Of a DNA stretch of 64,000 nucleotides, positions 38,441 to 51,185 are shown in pieces. Origin of the DNA: Chelonoidis abingdonii (lineage: Eukaryota; Chordata; Testudines; Testudinidae); contig NC_133777.1 in the NCBI RefSeq assembly GCF_003597395.2, forward strand, positions 60,425,253 through 60,489,252. The letters are read 5' to 3'. Numbering within the stretch: the stretch's first letter is position 1; every line of letters starts with the position of its first letter. The position numbers and the translations under genes were made by a program. The notes beneath the pieces were generated by a model, which saw only the letters and a list, made by a program, of their open reading frames with translations, was not told the DNA's origin and did no database searches.

Positions 38441-40990
38441 CTTTGTAAAACAGCTGCCTCCTGTGTGCATAACACAGTCTGCAAGATCTCTTTAGTCCTT
38501 TAGGTACAATGTACTAATAATGGTTCACCGTCAATACATCCTGCTGTCTTATATTTGTTGTTGTGTAGAATGTGATCAATGTTAGCTGCTTCTGTGACAA
38601 GTTTTCTTTTTGTAAAGATACTGTACATATATATGTGTAATACAGTATATATGGGTAAAAGTGTGGTTAAAACTAAACTGGCCAAAGCACTTATATTTTG
38701 GAAAACGATATTTGTGGGGGGATGGGGAAGATCCTCTAATAAGTCTCTTCCATCTCTAATTTCTATAGTTCTGTTATCATATGGATTTTTTTTTATTGTT
38801 CAAATGAAATATTTATACAGTTTTACAATAACTATGTAGACTTGCAGTATACCTAGCTTCCAGCTTTTTCTATTTTTCACAAATTGTCAAAATACATATA
38901 TAACTGTAATATACTAAAAATCATAACACTTTGTTTTTCTGTTTTTGTTTCACTGTCTGAGTTTACTTATTTCAGTGTCATCCTTTCTAACCTAATCCAA
39001 ACAATAACCTTGGCTCAACAATTTAAACATATTGAATCCCACAACCAGAGTAGTTTTCCCTAGTAATACTCTGATTACAGCAGCTTTCATGTCTGCACAG
39101 AAAAGGACCTTAAACATTAAATCTCATCAGCACTAAAAAATAAGCGGTGAGCATCAGTCACATTTTCTTGAAATACCACAAGTCTTCCTTGAGGCATAAT
39201 GCTTTAATCTCAGGATTTTGGGCACTTCTGTTCTGATTACTAAGGATCAGAAGGTTTGCCGAATACTTTTCAGATCGCTTCTAAAAGTGTCCATGGTAAT
39301 ATTATCAGGTTATTGTGAAAACTGCATGGTTATCAGTTGCTCTGATGTCTGGTAGTTTTAGAAAATTAGAAGGGAAAGTAAAATATCAGAACTACAACCC
39401 ACTTCAGTGCAAATTTAATAAAAACATTGTCATGTATATTCCTATAATACTGTGTGGTTAGAGATTTCAAAGTAGGATAATGTCGAAGTTGGGGGATCTC
39501 CTTCATAAAGATGAAAATCTCTTCCCAAATATATGAAGTGGATAATGTTTTTATAGCTTAGATTACACTTGAGTTCTTGTTCTGGTTTATGCCATTATAT
39601 TTCCAGCCTATCACCAAAATTATAAAGTGATACTCAACTTTATTGAAAGGAGGAATCTCCCTGTACTGACTTGTGTCTGAATAATATTTCAGAAATGGAC
39701 ACTCCAGGGAATATATCTTTTTAAAAGCAAGATTAAGCCTGTCATTTTGGGTGCATAATCACTAATCAGTCTGTTTGACAGCCAGTTTTCTCTTTTGGAA
39801 CATGTAATCTCCTGTAGCTCCATTTGTTATAAAGTAGTTCAGGTATATGAGTAGATGACTTCTCCATCCTGCTCCAAGCATAGTCCACACAAGTTGTAAC
39901 AAGTCAAAACCTATCCCCTTTCTGGGATTTCATTTTGTTCATAACAACATTCACAAATAAAACAATACAAAATCCAGGCAGCCCAGCCTTTTCCCTAGGT
40001 TTGGCTAGTAGAGTTCTTCTGAGAACTACTTAGCCCACATCTTAGATCTTTTTTATAGAGAAAGAGTCTCTCCCACATCCCTTAAATCAAGGTGGGTTAA
40101 TGATCCACCTATAACAGCAAACCAGCAAAATTCACTTGACAGTTTCCACCAGGATCCTTTCCTACTAATAGGATAGAATTGTCAAGCAAACTCTGTCAGC
40201 CTCTTACAAGGCTCTACCGTTATAACATAAGCCCAGACATAAAATTTGCAATGTTGATTTAGACACAATTTTCCTCCTTCTCCTCCCCCACATCCTTAGT
40301 TATTGGCTCACATTTATCTTCATAATCAATACAGATAGCAGTTTGAAAACTGGTCATGTACTCAGTACCAAAAACACTCCCAAAGTCTAAAAGGAAAGAG
40401 CCAAAAACCCTTCAGGTCCTATTCATCAATATTTTACTTGCACAGGTATATCATTTGTATGCAATTCTTCTTTGCTTCTAGAAGAGTGTGATCTGTACAT
40501 GCTATTTATCAAACAGATTCTCTGAAAAACAAACTTTTATACTGTGTGGGATTTGCTGTAGTGTACATTTGAAGATATATTTCAAACATGAATGTATGTG
40601 ACAAATAGGATCTTTAAAAATACTTTGCTGTTTATCGCCAACACCAAAATAGATCTGAACATTTACCATCTACTGGCATATTTTGTTCATTTTTCCCTCA
40701 TTACAAAGTAGGATATATATTGGTCCTGAATTATTACCCAGATGATATAGAATACCAAAATTGAGCAACTAATATCACATAACATACACAAACCAGTTCT
40801 TAACTTTTTTTTTTATTTTGAAAGATGCTGGTTTGATAGCGCTGGAAACTGAAGTCCTCAATATAGCCCTAACACAGATACACATTGGCTTTTTCACACA
40901 TTACCCATCATATGCTCCTCAATAAGAGACTCAGCCAGTCTCTAGAAGGGAGAGAACAATTCAGTCTGCGTCATCCATTTGGTCTTTGGC
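38441..40990. other. AT-rich sequence, no recognised gene
   Basis: Unique-looking. No exon or repeat that I can name. Confidence 0.4.
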
Positions 40991-41106
40991 AGGGCCGGTT
41001 CAAGGGTATTTCGTGCCCTAGGAGAAACTTCCACCTTGCGCCCCCACCCTCCAGCCTGGGGAGCCAGGGCCATCCCTAGCTATTTTGCTGTCCTATGCAG
41101 GCCGCC
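40991..41106. mobile_element. Two hAT-type end fragments in tandem
   Basis: CAGGGCCGGTTCAAGGGTAT at 40991 and CAGGGCCATCCCTAGCTATT at about 41066, each like a hAT left end, 75 bp apart. CGTGCCCTAGG and GTCCTATGCAGGCCGCCCC follow them, typical of turtle elements of this type. Right ends were not identified. Confidence 0.55.
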
Positions 41107-42889
41107 CCTCACCTATGAAATTAATCCCCTCACCTATGAAAATCAGCCATTGCCCTTCTAGTAACTCAGTAGCTATCTTAAACTAACTACAGCAGATAAC
41201 AAAAGATGAGCTGAATAGCCTTTTTGAAAAATAAGTAACATTTAAGGTCTCAAATCATTGTAAAAAAAAGTGTAGCTATCAAGATATTAAATATTAAATA
41301 GTTGCATTTTCATACAAAATAATTGAAAATCCACTTCCTTCTGCCTTATTGCTCTTCTTTCCACACACACCCCCAAGCTGAACTCCTTGCATCAGTTGTT
41401 GTGGGACAAACCTTGGACCAGTGTATTGGTAGGTAAAAAACTCTGTGGTCATTTTTAAGGTAGTGTCAGACAATTTATGTAACAGTGCTTTTAAATAAAA
41501 CTTGTGAGTTATAAGGCCCTAAATCTTTGGTTAACAAAATGTGGAGAACAGAAAAACATTTAATGTGAAATACGAATAAATCATTTTTTATGCTTTTGGC
41601 CATCCTGAATAAAAGGGGCATTCCCAAAAAGTTTAAATTGAAAGTGGAGGTTGTACTTAATTTCCCACATCCTCTGCAAAAAATATCTTATGATAATAAA
41701 TGTGTTCATGGAAAGAGAGAGAGAGAGAGAGAGGTATTCTGTTTATTTAGAGTTGAACAGTTCCCTATAGTGTCTGCAACCAAAACATTACAAGATCTTG
41801 TTACTGTATGAGAAGCAGAAAGAGAAACGCAGAGACAGAAATGAACATTAATTATCAAAGTGAAGTTCACTACTTGAGTAGTGAAAAGCACATTAGGGTC
41901 ACTGTAAAATTTCTTCTCTGTTTAATAATTTAAAGAGTTTGCTAGTCATAGCTAAGGAAATATAAAAAAAAGTTTACATGCATCCCTTTAAATGTGAAAA
42001 TAAGCATAGTAAACAATTGCACTATAGTTGCTCTGGTTAATAAAACATATTTTGTAATGTTTCACTTGATTCATTCATTGTATATTTCATTTACAATTTT
42101 TATTAATGTAAAATTGAGGTTGAGACTCAGGAAAGAAACTGTGGGCTGAGGCTATCATAAAGTCCTTAATTCCTCCTCATTCCATCTAGGAAATGGAACT
42201 CAGACCTACCTATCTTCCCCAAAAGACCATAAGAACAGCTAAATCAAATATGATATTTAGCAATTACAAACATGGACTAAAACAAAATAACTGAAAAATC
42301 AGAAATGGTACTGTACAACCAGAAAAGATGCTACATTCACTGTAGAAATTGTTCTTGCATTTTATTTGCTCAGCTCTGATTCTTAAAATTTTTATTGTAT
42401 TTAACCACAGTTAATATATCTCAGACTTGCTGTTTAGTGTCCACCTTGCGGAAAAGTTACATAATATGTGTTACATTGGCCATGGAGAGCTGGTGTTAGC
42501 TGTAAATTAATTATAGTTTTATAAATTACTCTTTTGATTATTGTTTGAAAATGTAATCATATTAAAGCAATATTAAATACAGTAAAAGTACTTTAAACAT
42601 CTCTGTCTTAAAACATAATCCTTGGTAGAGATTTGTAGCCTACTCAGATAATATCAAACATAGGCATTTTGCTCACAAACATTTCTGTTTCCTGTCCTCT
42701 GCTGCACTATGATTTTGCTTTACCATTATCACATATCCGGCATGTGATGGCATATTTAGTATAGGAAAGATTCTTGTAAAATTATTTGTGGAGAATTAAA
42801 AAGTTAATTGCATTGGAAAACTTCTATTTACCTTTGAAGTCTGTATAGAATGGGCAATAATAGCCTGGATGGGGGAAACTACCTCCATT
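41107..42889. other. AT-rich sequence, no recognised gene
   Basis: Contains a short (GA)n run at about 41714-41734. No exon or classifiable element. Confidence 0.4.
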
Positions 42890-43129
42890 CAGTATCGGGT
42901 TTACACTGGTTCCGTGCACCAGGCCCACACCCAGAAAGGGCTCATACCAGTGCCTGGACCATGGCCCTGCCCCTACTCTGCTTCTTCCCCTGAGGCCCCA
43001 GCCACCACTCGCTCCTCTCTATCTCCCCTGCCCACCGCTCACTCCTCTCCATCCCCTCCAAACCCCACTTGCCCTTAAAGCAGGAAAAAAATGATGGGGC
43101 CATGGCCCCTCAGTTGCCCCTGTTCCAGT

Positions 43130-43345
43130 GCTCCTGTTGCCAAGTATTCGGTTTTTGACCAGAAACAGAAAAGAGGACCTGGCAGTGTCCAATCAGGAGT
43201 GCTGATCAAACACTAAAAGTCCAGTTACAGGAGTAACTGCAGGCAGCCTCCCCCCTAGGTGGGGGAGCTGCAGCTTGGCTGGCAAGAGAAACTGGCTCCC
43301 AAGAAGTTGGCTATGAGATGAGGTACCAGCTCTGTGCCACCCTGG
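43130..43345. repeat. Copy of the repeat seen at 35530-36062
   Basis: GCCAAGTATTCGGTTTTTGA followed by AGAGGACCTGGCAGTGTCCA corresponds, in reverse complement, to the right end of the 35530-36062 repeat. CTCCCCCCTAGGTGGGGGAG in the middle is a perfect inverted repeat. Confidence 0.6.
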
Positions 43346-44182
43346 AAAGATCCTACCTGCACCCCCACACTTCACTGTGCTTGTCTCCGGTCCATGTCTT
43401 GCTCTAGGGATTGGCCCACACAGGCCCCTGATAGTCCAACCCTGGGCTCCCCTTCAGCTCTGCTGGTGCCCATCACTCCTGATCCACAGCTCTTTGCCAG
43501 CCCAGTCCTGGGCTGTCTCCCAGAAATTAAGGAATAGTGATAGATGAAGGCAAAAAAACAAAAAACAAAACAAAACCCACAGCACCCTCTTCAGCACAGT
43601 GAGATGAGCATTAGACATTACTTTTCTATTGTTACTGTCCTGTGCAGATATTGAAATTTCAAGGATTTTAATTCTAATCTTGCTCTGGTATATTTGTTTT
43701 GTTTTACTATTATGTAGAGTTTGTTACCATATCCAGACATCTTTGATTTTTGGATGCCAAAGAAATTAAACACAACTCTTTTTTATCAGATTAAGATATT
43801 TAATAATAAATGTAATTAAGATCTGGCTTTAGAAAGTGCCATGCACTGAGTGGTCAAAAATTGTATGGAGTTATGAATGACCAAACTAAGCTCATTTATG
43901 GGGAAAAGTTTCAGGCATGTTTGTGCCTGCATTTCTTGAAAGTGGATAGTTGGTCCACATGACCAACTTTGCTTGTTTGTCAGAAAGGAAGTATATGGAC
44001 ATATAAAGGCAAAGAATACAATTACTTCATTCACTTTGCTTAAACCCAGAGGAGGGGGAAAGCAGAGAGAGATCAGTGAGTGGCAGGGCCGTGGTGGGAA
44101 GAGGCAGGGCAGGAGTGGGGTCTCTGGAAAAAGAGGCAGGGTGAGGGGAGGTTCTGAAACTCCTGCTGTAGTGTTCCATGGG

Positions 44183-44939
44183 TAGGGCCCTACCAAATTC
44201 ACAGTCCATTTTGGTCAATTTCACGGTCATAAGGTTTTAAAAATCATAAATTTCATGATTTCAGCTATTTAAATCTGAAATTTCACAGTGTTGTAATTGT
44301 AGGGGTCCTGACTCAAAAGGAGTTATGTGGGGGTTGCAAGGTTATTGTAGGGAGGGTTGTGGTACTGCTACCCTTACTTCTGTGCTGTTGCTGGTGACGG
44401 CACTGCCTTCAGAACTGGGCAGATGGAGAGCAGCGGCTGCTGGCTGGGATCCCAGCTGTGAAGGCAGAGCTGCTGCCAGCAGCAGCACAGAAGTAAGGAT
44501 GGCATGGAATGGTATTGCTACCCTTGATTCAGTGCTGAGTCCTCAGTCAGCAGCTGCCACTCTCTGGCCGCTCAGCCCTGAAGGCAGAAGCACAAAAGTA
44601 AGGGTGGCATAGTATGGTATTGCGACCCTTACTTTTGCACTGCTGCTGGTGGGGCACTGCCTTCAGAGCTGGGTGCCTGGCCAACAGCTGCTGCTCTCCG
44701 ACCAACCAGTTCTGAAGGCAGTGCAGAAGTAAGAGTGGCAATACTGTGACACGCACAAACCCCAACCCCCCCACAATTCCCTTTTGGGTCAGGACCCCCA
44801 ATTTGAGAAACGCGGGTCTGGGCCCATGAAATCTGTATATATAGGGTAAAAGCACACAAAAGACCAGATTTCACAGGGGGAGAACAGATTTTACAGTCCG
44901 TGACACATTTTTCATGGCCACAAATTTGATGGGGCCCAA
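44183..44939. mobile_element. hAT-type element, TAGGGCCCTACCAAATT ends
   Basis: 757 bp. Left end TAGGGCCCTACCAAATTCAC; right end CAAATTTGATGGGGCCCAA, its inverted match with a few changes. Flanking 8-mers TCCATGGG and CTGATGGG agree at 5 of 8. The interior has repeated CTACCCTTACTT and GCAGCAGC-type blocks in both orientations. It lies inside the composite hAT interval. Confidence 0.75.
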
Positions 44940-45463
44940 CTGATGGGGGCCCAGAGATATGTTTGGTGCTGGGCCCACAGAAGCTTAATCCAGGCCTGCC
45001 TCTAATGAGGAGTTGATTGTTCATTTTACATTCAGCCTTTACACTGTTTTACATTAGCAACAAGGCTGCAAATAAAAGCTAGTTAGTGCCATTTATGATT
45101 GTGTTTTTTGTTATGTGCTTGTTGTCCAAGAGGAACTGAAATGAAACCACCATTTCAGTCAACCATAATGAAGAGCCACCGCAGGATAACTACCAACCTA
45201 GCTAGGGTTTGAGCGCTGAACTTTTTATAGAATATTTGAATTCATGCCAATAAAGATGTACAAATCTACCTCTGTGACAGCAACAACTGTGGATATTCCT
45301 GTAAAAATATCCCAGGCCTGCACAAAAGCAAGCAGCAGCTAAGTATACAGTGTGAGCCCTTGCTACTCTCTCTGCAAGATGCTTTCCATGGGAATTGCTT
45401 TACAAAGATCTGAGTGAGGAATCTCATTTTTGTTGAAAGATTCATAGTGCAACCGAGCTCCTA

Positions 45464-45569
45464 ATTCAGCAAGATACTTAAGCACATGCTTAATTTAAAG
45501 CACATGAGTAATTCAATTGGACTAATGATATGCTTAAACTTAAGCTTGTGCTTAGGTTCTTTGCTGAAT
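45464..45569. repeat. Palindromic MITE-like repeat
   Basis: 106 bp. Left ATTCAGCAAGATACTTAAGC; right, reverse complemented, ATTCAGCAAAGAACCTAAGC. Inverted similarity runs about 35 bp at each side. Related pieces lie at 33797 and 34294. Class unknown. Confidence 0.65.
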
Positions 45570-46829
45570 CTGGTTTGATTTTATTTAATTTCCTTTTTGG
45601 CAAAGTACTACTCCAGCTTCTGAGATATTGCTTATGCCAGCCATGACATACCTTTGTTTCCAAAAAAGAGTTGCTAGTTGGTTTTACTTTTTTCCCTTAA
45701 GATTGTTTCTTTTGCAGAGGGAATAATTTAAATTATTTAAATTATCTACAGACAAGAAGGGATGCAATGGAGTAGATTCCATAAGTAATAAATAGGGAGG
45801 GAAAACATTTTTGGCATTCCTATGAGTAAAACGAAACATCATATTATTAAAATCTGTATCTATGCTATACTGTTAGAGGTTGACAAGTTCTTCTTTCCTC
45901 ATGCTAATTCCTTGGAGTTTTCATATGACATTTTTACTCCCAAAAGTATCCATCTTTTACATCAGTAATGAGGTATCAGGCTACACTGCCTCCCTCTGTG
46001 CTCTTTTTAATTGATTTACTTTTTTAAATGTTAGTTTTTATACTGCTGCCCTAATATTAAATGGAATAATTTATAACAAATGCTGAGATTCTTCAGAGAA
46101 TTCAACACCACCCTTACTTCTAAAGTTATCCAGAAGAGAAGATGGAAATATCTGGGTTGTGTTAGGAATGAAACCAAAGCATCTGTCATAGCAGGTGTGC
46201 CATTGGGGAGCCGGAGGGACACACAAAAGGGACACACTGAAAAAATCCCTGCATCGAACAGTACTAGAGAGGGAAAATTTATGGGATTTAACACAAAAGA
46301 CATGCAAAGAGGATAGACAGGAACGAGTGAGCCTTGTTTTGCCCTATGCAATATCTGACAGCACAGGAAGGACTTAGATTCAGAATTCTCCCCCATTTTG
46401 TAACTTCTCGCTTATCTCCAATAAGTGAGTTTGAGTCATGAAATTGGAAAGCATTGCAAAAATGAAACAAGGTACTACAACAATCCACCCTATTCAGCTA
46501 GTGAACAAACACTCATTCATCTACCTTATGTGATTTTCCATTCTGTATGTAATTTTGTCAGAGGCTTTCTTTGGGCCTGATCCTAAAAGGTACTGAGTTC
46601 TCTCAAAATCTATTGCAGGAGGCACCAACATACAACATGACTGGTCTCATGAACTTACCTCTCCTCCCATCTTTACTACTTTTTTCTCTACAGCCTTGAT
46701 TTCACTACCTTTTAATCCCTTAAAATTTCCTACCATCACTCTCCCTGTTGGCAACTGTGTTTCTAGTGTACAAAAGGTTCAGGGAGCTACCAGCATTTTA
46801 AGGAGTGGGTCATCTAAGACCTACTGTGA
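45570..46829. other. No recognised feature
   Basis: Unique-looking AT-rich DNA with no coding or repeat signal that I can name. Confidence 0.4.
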
Positions 46830-47042
46830 GAAGGGTAAGAAAATATGGTGATTAAAATGCCAATAAGCTGTGTCCACTCTAGCACTCCCATCTACTACAG
46901 TAGAGGTAAACTGGCAGTAGCAACGTGGAAAGGGAAAAAGCCTAGTGTAGATAGAGCCAAACTTTCTTTCTACAGAACACCACAAAAGGCTTTCTCTGCA
47001 AACCACCAGGGTGGTCTGTAATCATAGCTTGAGAACCACTCT
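46830..47042. mobile_element. Worn transposon fragments
   Basis: GTGTCCACTCTAGCACTCCC to CTAGTGTAGATAGAGCC (46870-46960) resembles a Harbinger-like MITE; AGCTTGAGAACCACTCTT near 47027 resembles a hAT right end. Both are too worn to bound. Confidence 0.35.
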
Positions 47043-50000
47043 TTTAGAAAAAATACAAGTAAAAATCTCCCATGATATCTGTTCATACATGGCTCTATTT
47101 TTTTCATTGAAAAGCAATGTTTCTGCATCCATTCTCCACTTGCTTTCTGCTATAAACTTATAAAGTCAGGCACATCTAAACACTTTGGTTGAGGCTGAGG
47201 TGCCCAAAGCTTGTGCACTGGCAACTTGCCAGGAGCCTGAAGGTCATCCTTAATTTGCATGTAGACTTACATATGCTATTTACATTAAAAAATAAGAGCT
47301 CATGATTCTGATATCAGCCTCATATCCTGCATCTTTCTTCCTGATGAACATAAGCTGCTTTATAGCTGAATTCACCAGCATTTTTTTTAAAAAAAGGGAA
47401 TAAATGTAGTGTCCAAATAAATTGCCCAGTAATGGAAGTAATTCCATTATCAAGACCACTTACTCAATAATTTTAAAAGAAAAATAAAATAACAAAAAAG
47501 AAATGTATACTAATAAGTAACAACAATGCACTGGCAGAGAAAGAACGCATTAGCAGTGATACACTTACTCAGATAATATCACCTCTTTAAAATTCACTCA
47601 GTCGGTCTCTACTGTACCCTGCATTTTCTCTTTTTGCTTTTTTAATCACAGCTCACACATCTGTGAATCATTCCAGGGGAAAGTTTGAGAGATGCTTTGT
47701 GTCAGGTCAATCCAGGCTCATTCACTGTACATCCTTAGAAAGCCAGAAAAAATTGTGTGTAAATAAAGGGGAGAGGGGAAGAAGAATGTTTAATGGGACA
47801 GTCACAGTTAATCTTTTATTGAAATATCATGTATAATATGTCTTTCTGATTACAAACAAAATTATAGTTATTTTTCTTTAATTCAGTAACACTAATAAAG
47901 CAGCCAATTAATGCTGTTGTCTGTGTGTATTGTAAACAATGACACACAAACAAAGCCCTTGTTGCTTTTCTGGTATTAACAAAGCTATTCAAGCTAAAAT
48001 ATATTCCTCAGCAGAACAACAACAAAATAAATGACAACATTAATTCAATCCAGAATGCTTGATAAATTGAGAGGAATTGTTTACCCAGTGTGTAAAGAAA
48101 TCTGTTGGGGATGGGTTTTATTATAATCTGCATAGTCATCCATCTTCCTGTACTATCTTGTTTCATGTTTGTGAGTAAAACATATACAGTAATTCAGCAT
48201 TCAGATAATCCCACAACTATAATCCGGACAGATTTAGCTCAAATTTCTCCAGGATTTCTATTATCTAGATTTAGCTACGTGTTGTTGACTGGATATTTTA
48301 AACTGCTGCAAATGCTTTTTTCTGCAATAAACAACATATTTTGATGTTCTGATAATTGAAGCTGTGGATTGTTCTTGGCATGAACCACATGTAAAACTGT
48401 ATTTTTGCGGGGGCAGTGATTGCACAGCTGGAGCGTAGTTTTAATGGATTCCAGTTATTTGACTGCACAACACATAACAGTATACAGTGTCTATAGCTAA
48501 TTGAATGTAATATGTAGTTCTACAAAAACAACTGAGGAGAATTTAAAGACTGTTTACCTCCATTACTTGTTACATATCTGAAAGAGAAGTTAAACTACTT
48601 AACTAATTCATATTAATTAGAACTTTTATTATTGTCAGCAAATCCCCTTTGCTCCAACAAGCCCCTTCAATGCAACTCCCAACCTCCCTCTCCCTGTAAT
48701 TTCTAGAAAAATGGGAATTTTCTGTATGAAATGAAGTTGCAGCAAGTCCTAGGATGCTGTGCACCAAGCATGTTGGGAGACCCTTTGTCATATGTTAAAA
48801 TTAACTGCAAGTGTATTCCTGGTGAGAAAGAGGGAAACAGTGAGGAGCCCAGAAGTGGACCACTCTGCAGGGGAAGATGAGGCATGAAGAGTTCAGGATT
48901 ACTCAACTGGCTGCTGGTTTTGCTGTTTGTAGGTTCTTTCCAATAAAACAGGCAATGGATCTCCAAAATCTTGAATCCACAAGCATTTTCATACAATCTT
49001 TCTTTAGAGTAGCACCAACTGTGGTAGCAATGGTGTAACAGGATCCAGATATTGTGGTAGACATTTTGGTGACTGGTCCATACTAGCACTCCCACACTTA
49101 TTACCATTTGTAAGCTGAAGCAGTGAGATACATTATGGGAAAAGCGTGTTGGAGACCAGGCCAAAAAGCTGTTTCTGTGCTGGGGAATTTCATCATTGCA
49201 GCTTGCGCCAGAGTGACTGAGCCAATGCAAACTGTGACAGGGTGGACTCAGACAGTGGCAGGGTCCAATGCTGGATAAGGTGAAATCCTGCTACAGGGAC
49301 CCACTGAAAATTAGGAAATTTGGAAATTAGCGAGTGAGTGAACAGACATTTTCAGGAATCCCTTCCTTTTTTGAAAATTGTAGATTTTTGTGATTTCACA
49401 GGTAAACGTACTATTGAATATTCTGTAGGAATAATGAGTTCTACTAGTATGGGATCTCACTACAAGGATCTGCTATACAGATCTTTGCTGAGAAGTGGGA
49501 CAAGATCACTATTTTTGTGTGAATTATATGTATAATTTCCCAAGGTTATAATATAAACACAAAGTATTAACTAATTGATATCCTTTTTAAAAGGCATCTG
49601 AATGTCTTGAAGCCAAGAAGAAATACACTAAGAAATTAATAGTCTAAACAATGATCATGTCTGAGATGTCTACTACCTTATCACTCTAATGTCAAAAGTG
49701 GTTATTCACCTAGAAAACATGGTTTTCATCCCTTTATAATACTGTCAAAATTCCTATTAGGTGTTTATCCACCTGTTTATTTTTTGTTCAGTCTCAGCCC
49801 CAAATTAATCTTTTTGGAGAATTTGAAAAAAGGCAATTCAGCTGTGTCTGGGTTTGTGAGCATGGCGGAAAAAATCCCACGGCTTTTTTTCAGTTTATCC
49901 TTTTAAAACTCAAAAATAGCTTGGGCTTATACCATTAAACTTGTCTTTTAGTCCTGAACCACAGAAAACCATGGAATTTTTGCCTTTGAACTCAAAGTGG

Positions 50001-50514
50001 GTATCAAGATTTACACTGAAGTAAATAAAAGCAGAATTTGGTCTGATGCTTTCAATTATTTCACCAGCTGACAAAGGATTTAGTGATGCCAGCTAAGCAG
50101 AGATGTGAAAATTAGGTGTTAATATTTCAGGGCCTGCAACTGCTACAAATCTCTTCTTTAAGAGATTACTGTTGTGTTATGTGCTGGGGTTTTTTTAGAT
50201 ACTTTTCCATGGCTGGCAACTATGACAAAGTTTCTGTTCAGAAACCCGCGAGCATGCCGTACGTGGCAGTCACTTTTGGTTTCATACTTGTTCTGAACCA
50301 TCCCTTGCAGTAAAGAAAATGCTGGTTTGGTTTCAGATGTTGCAGCAGTTATGTGCTTGCACTGAAGAAACTAGAACCTGACTTACCTCCTTGGTCTGTC
50401 ACACATACTAAAGCCACATGCACACTTCCATTGCCTGCCCCTCCCCCGAGAAGAAGATAATTCTATTAGCATTAAAATATTAAGTTGGTAATAAGTGTTT
50501 AAAGTTTTGAAGTT
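47043..50514. other. AT-rich sequence, no recognised gene
   Basis: Mostly unique-looking. GTGACAGGGTGGACTCAG at about 49232 resembles the end of the 2996-3950 element, as a short fragment. Confidence 0.4.
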
Positions 50515-51185
50515 AGAGTTTGACCTTCAGTCATGTTGAGATCTGAAAAAGATTTGGGGATGATAGTGAATAATCTGCTAAATATTAATTCCCAAAAGAG
50601 CTAATGCGATCCTGAAATTAATAAACGGGAATCTCGAGTAGGAGAAAGATGATTTTACTGCTGTATTTAGCACTGGTGTGACTGCTGCTGGAAAACTGTG
50701 CCCAGTTCTGGTGCTTATAATTCAAGAAGGATGTTAATAAATTGGAGAGGATTCAGAGAAGATCCACAAGAATGATTGAAGGATCAGAAAACATGACTTG
50801 GTAGATTGAACTCCTTGAGTCTATTTAGGTTGCCAAAGAGAAGGTTAAGAGGTGACTTGATTACATTCTGTAAGTAACTATATAGGTAACAAATATTTAA
50901 TAGTAGGCTCTTTAATCTAGCAGAGAAAGGTAAAATATGATCCAATGGCTAGAAGTTGAAGCTAGACAAATTTAAACTGGAATAAGCCATAAATTTTTAA
51001 CATTGAGAGTAATTAACCATTGATGATGGTAGATTCTTCATCACTGAAAATTTTTAAATCAAGATTGGATGTTTTTCTAAAAGATCTGCTCTAGGAATTA
51101 TTTTGGGGAAGTTTGATGGCCTGTGCTATACTGGAGGTCAGATTAGATGGTCAGGGTGATCCCTTTGGGCCTTAGATGATATGAA
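50515..51185 (+). mobile_element. Old CR1-type LINE 3' fragment
   Basis: About 670 bp with the recognisable order GGAGAGGATTCAGAGAAGAT, then TTAGGTTGCCAAAGAGAAGG, then GGTCAGATTAGATGGTCAGG and GGGCCTTAGATGATATGA. This is the C-terminal ORF2 end plus 3' tail of an old CR1-like element, with many stops. Confidence 0.85.

Larger units (their letters stand above)
42890..44998. mobile_element. Composite interval bounded by hAT-like ends
   Basis: The left end CAGTATCGGGTTTACACTGG and the right end (reverse complemented CAGGCCTGGATTAAGCTTCT) are similar inverted ends. The flanking 8-mers CCTCCATT (42882-42889) and CCTCTAAT (44999-45006) match at 6 of 8. The interval contains at least two further repeats and about 500 bp of unique-looking DNA, so it may be one element enlarged by insertions or two separate remnants. 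Confidence 0.5.
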
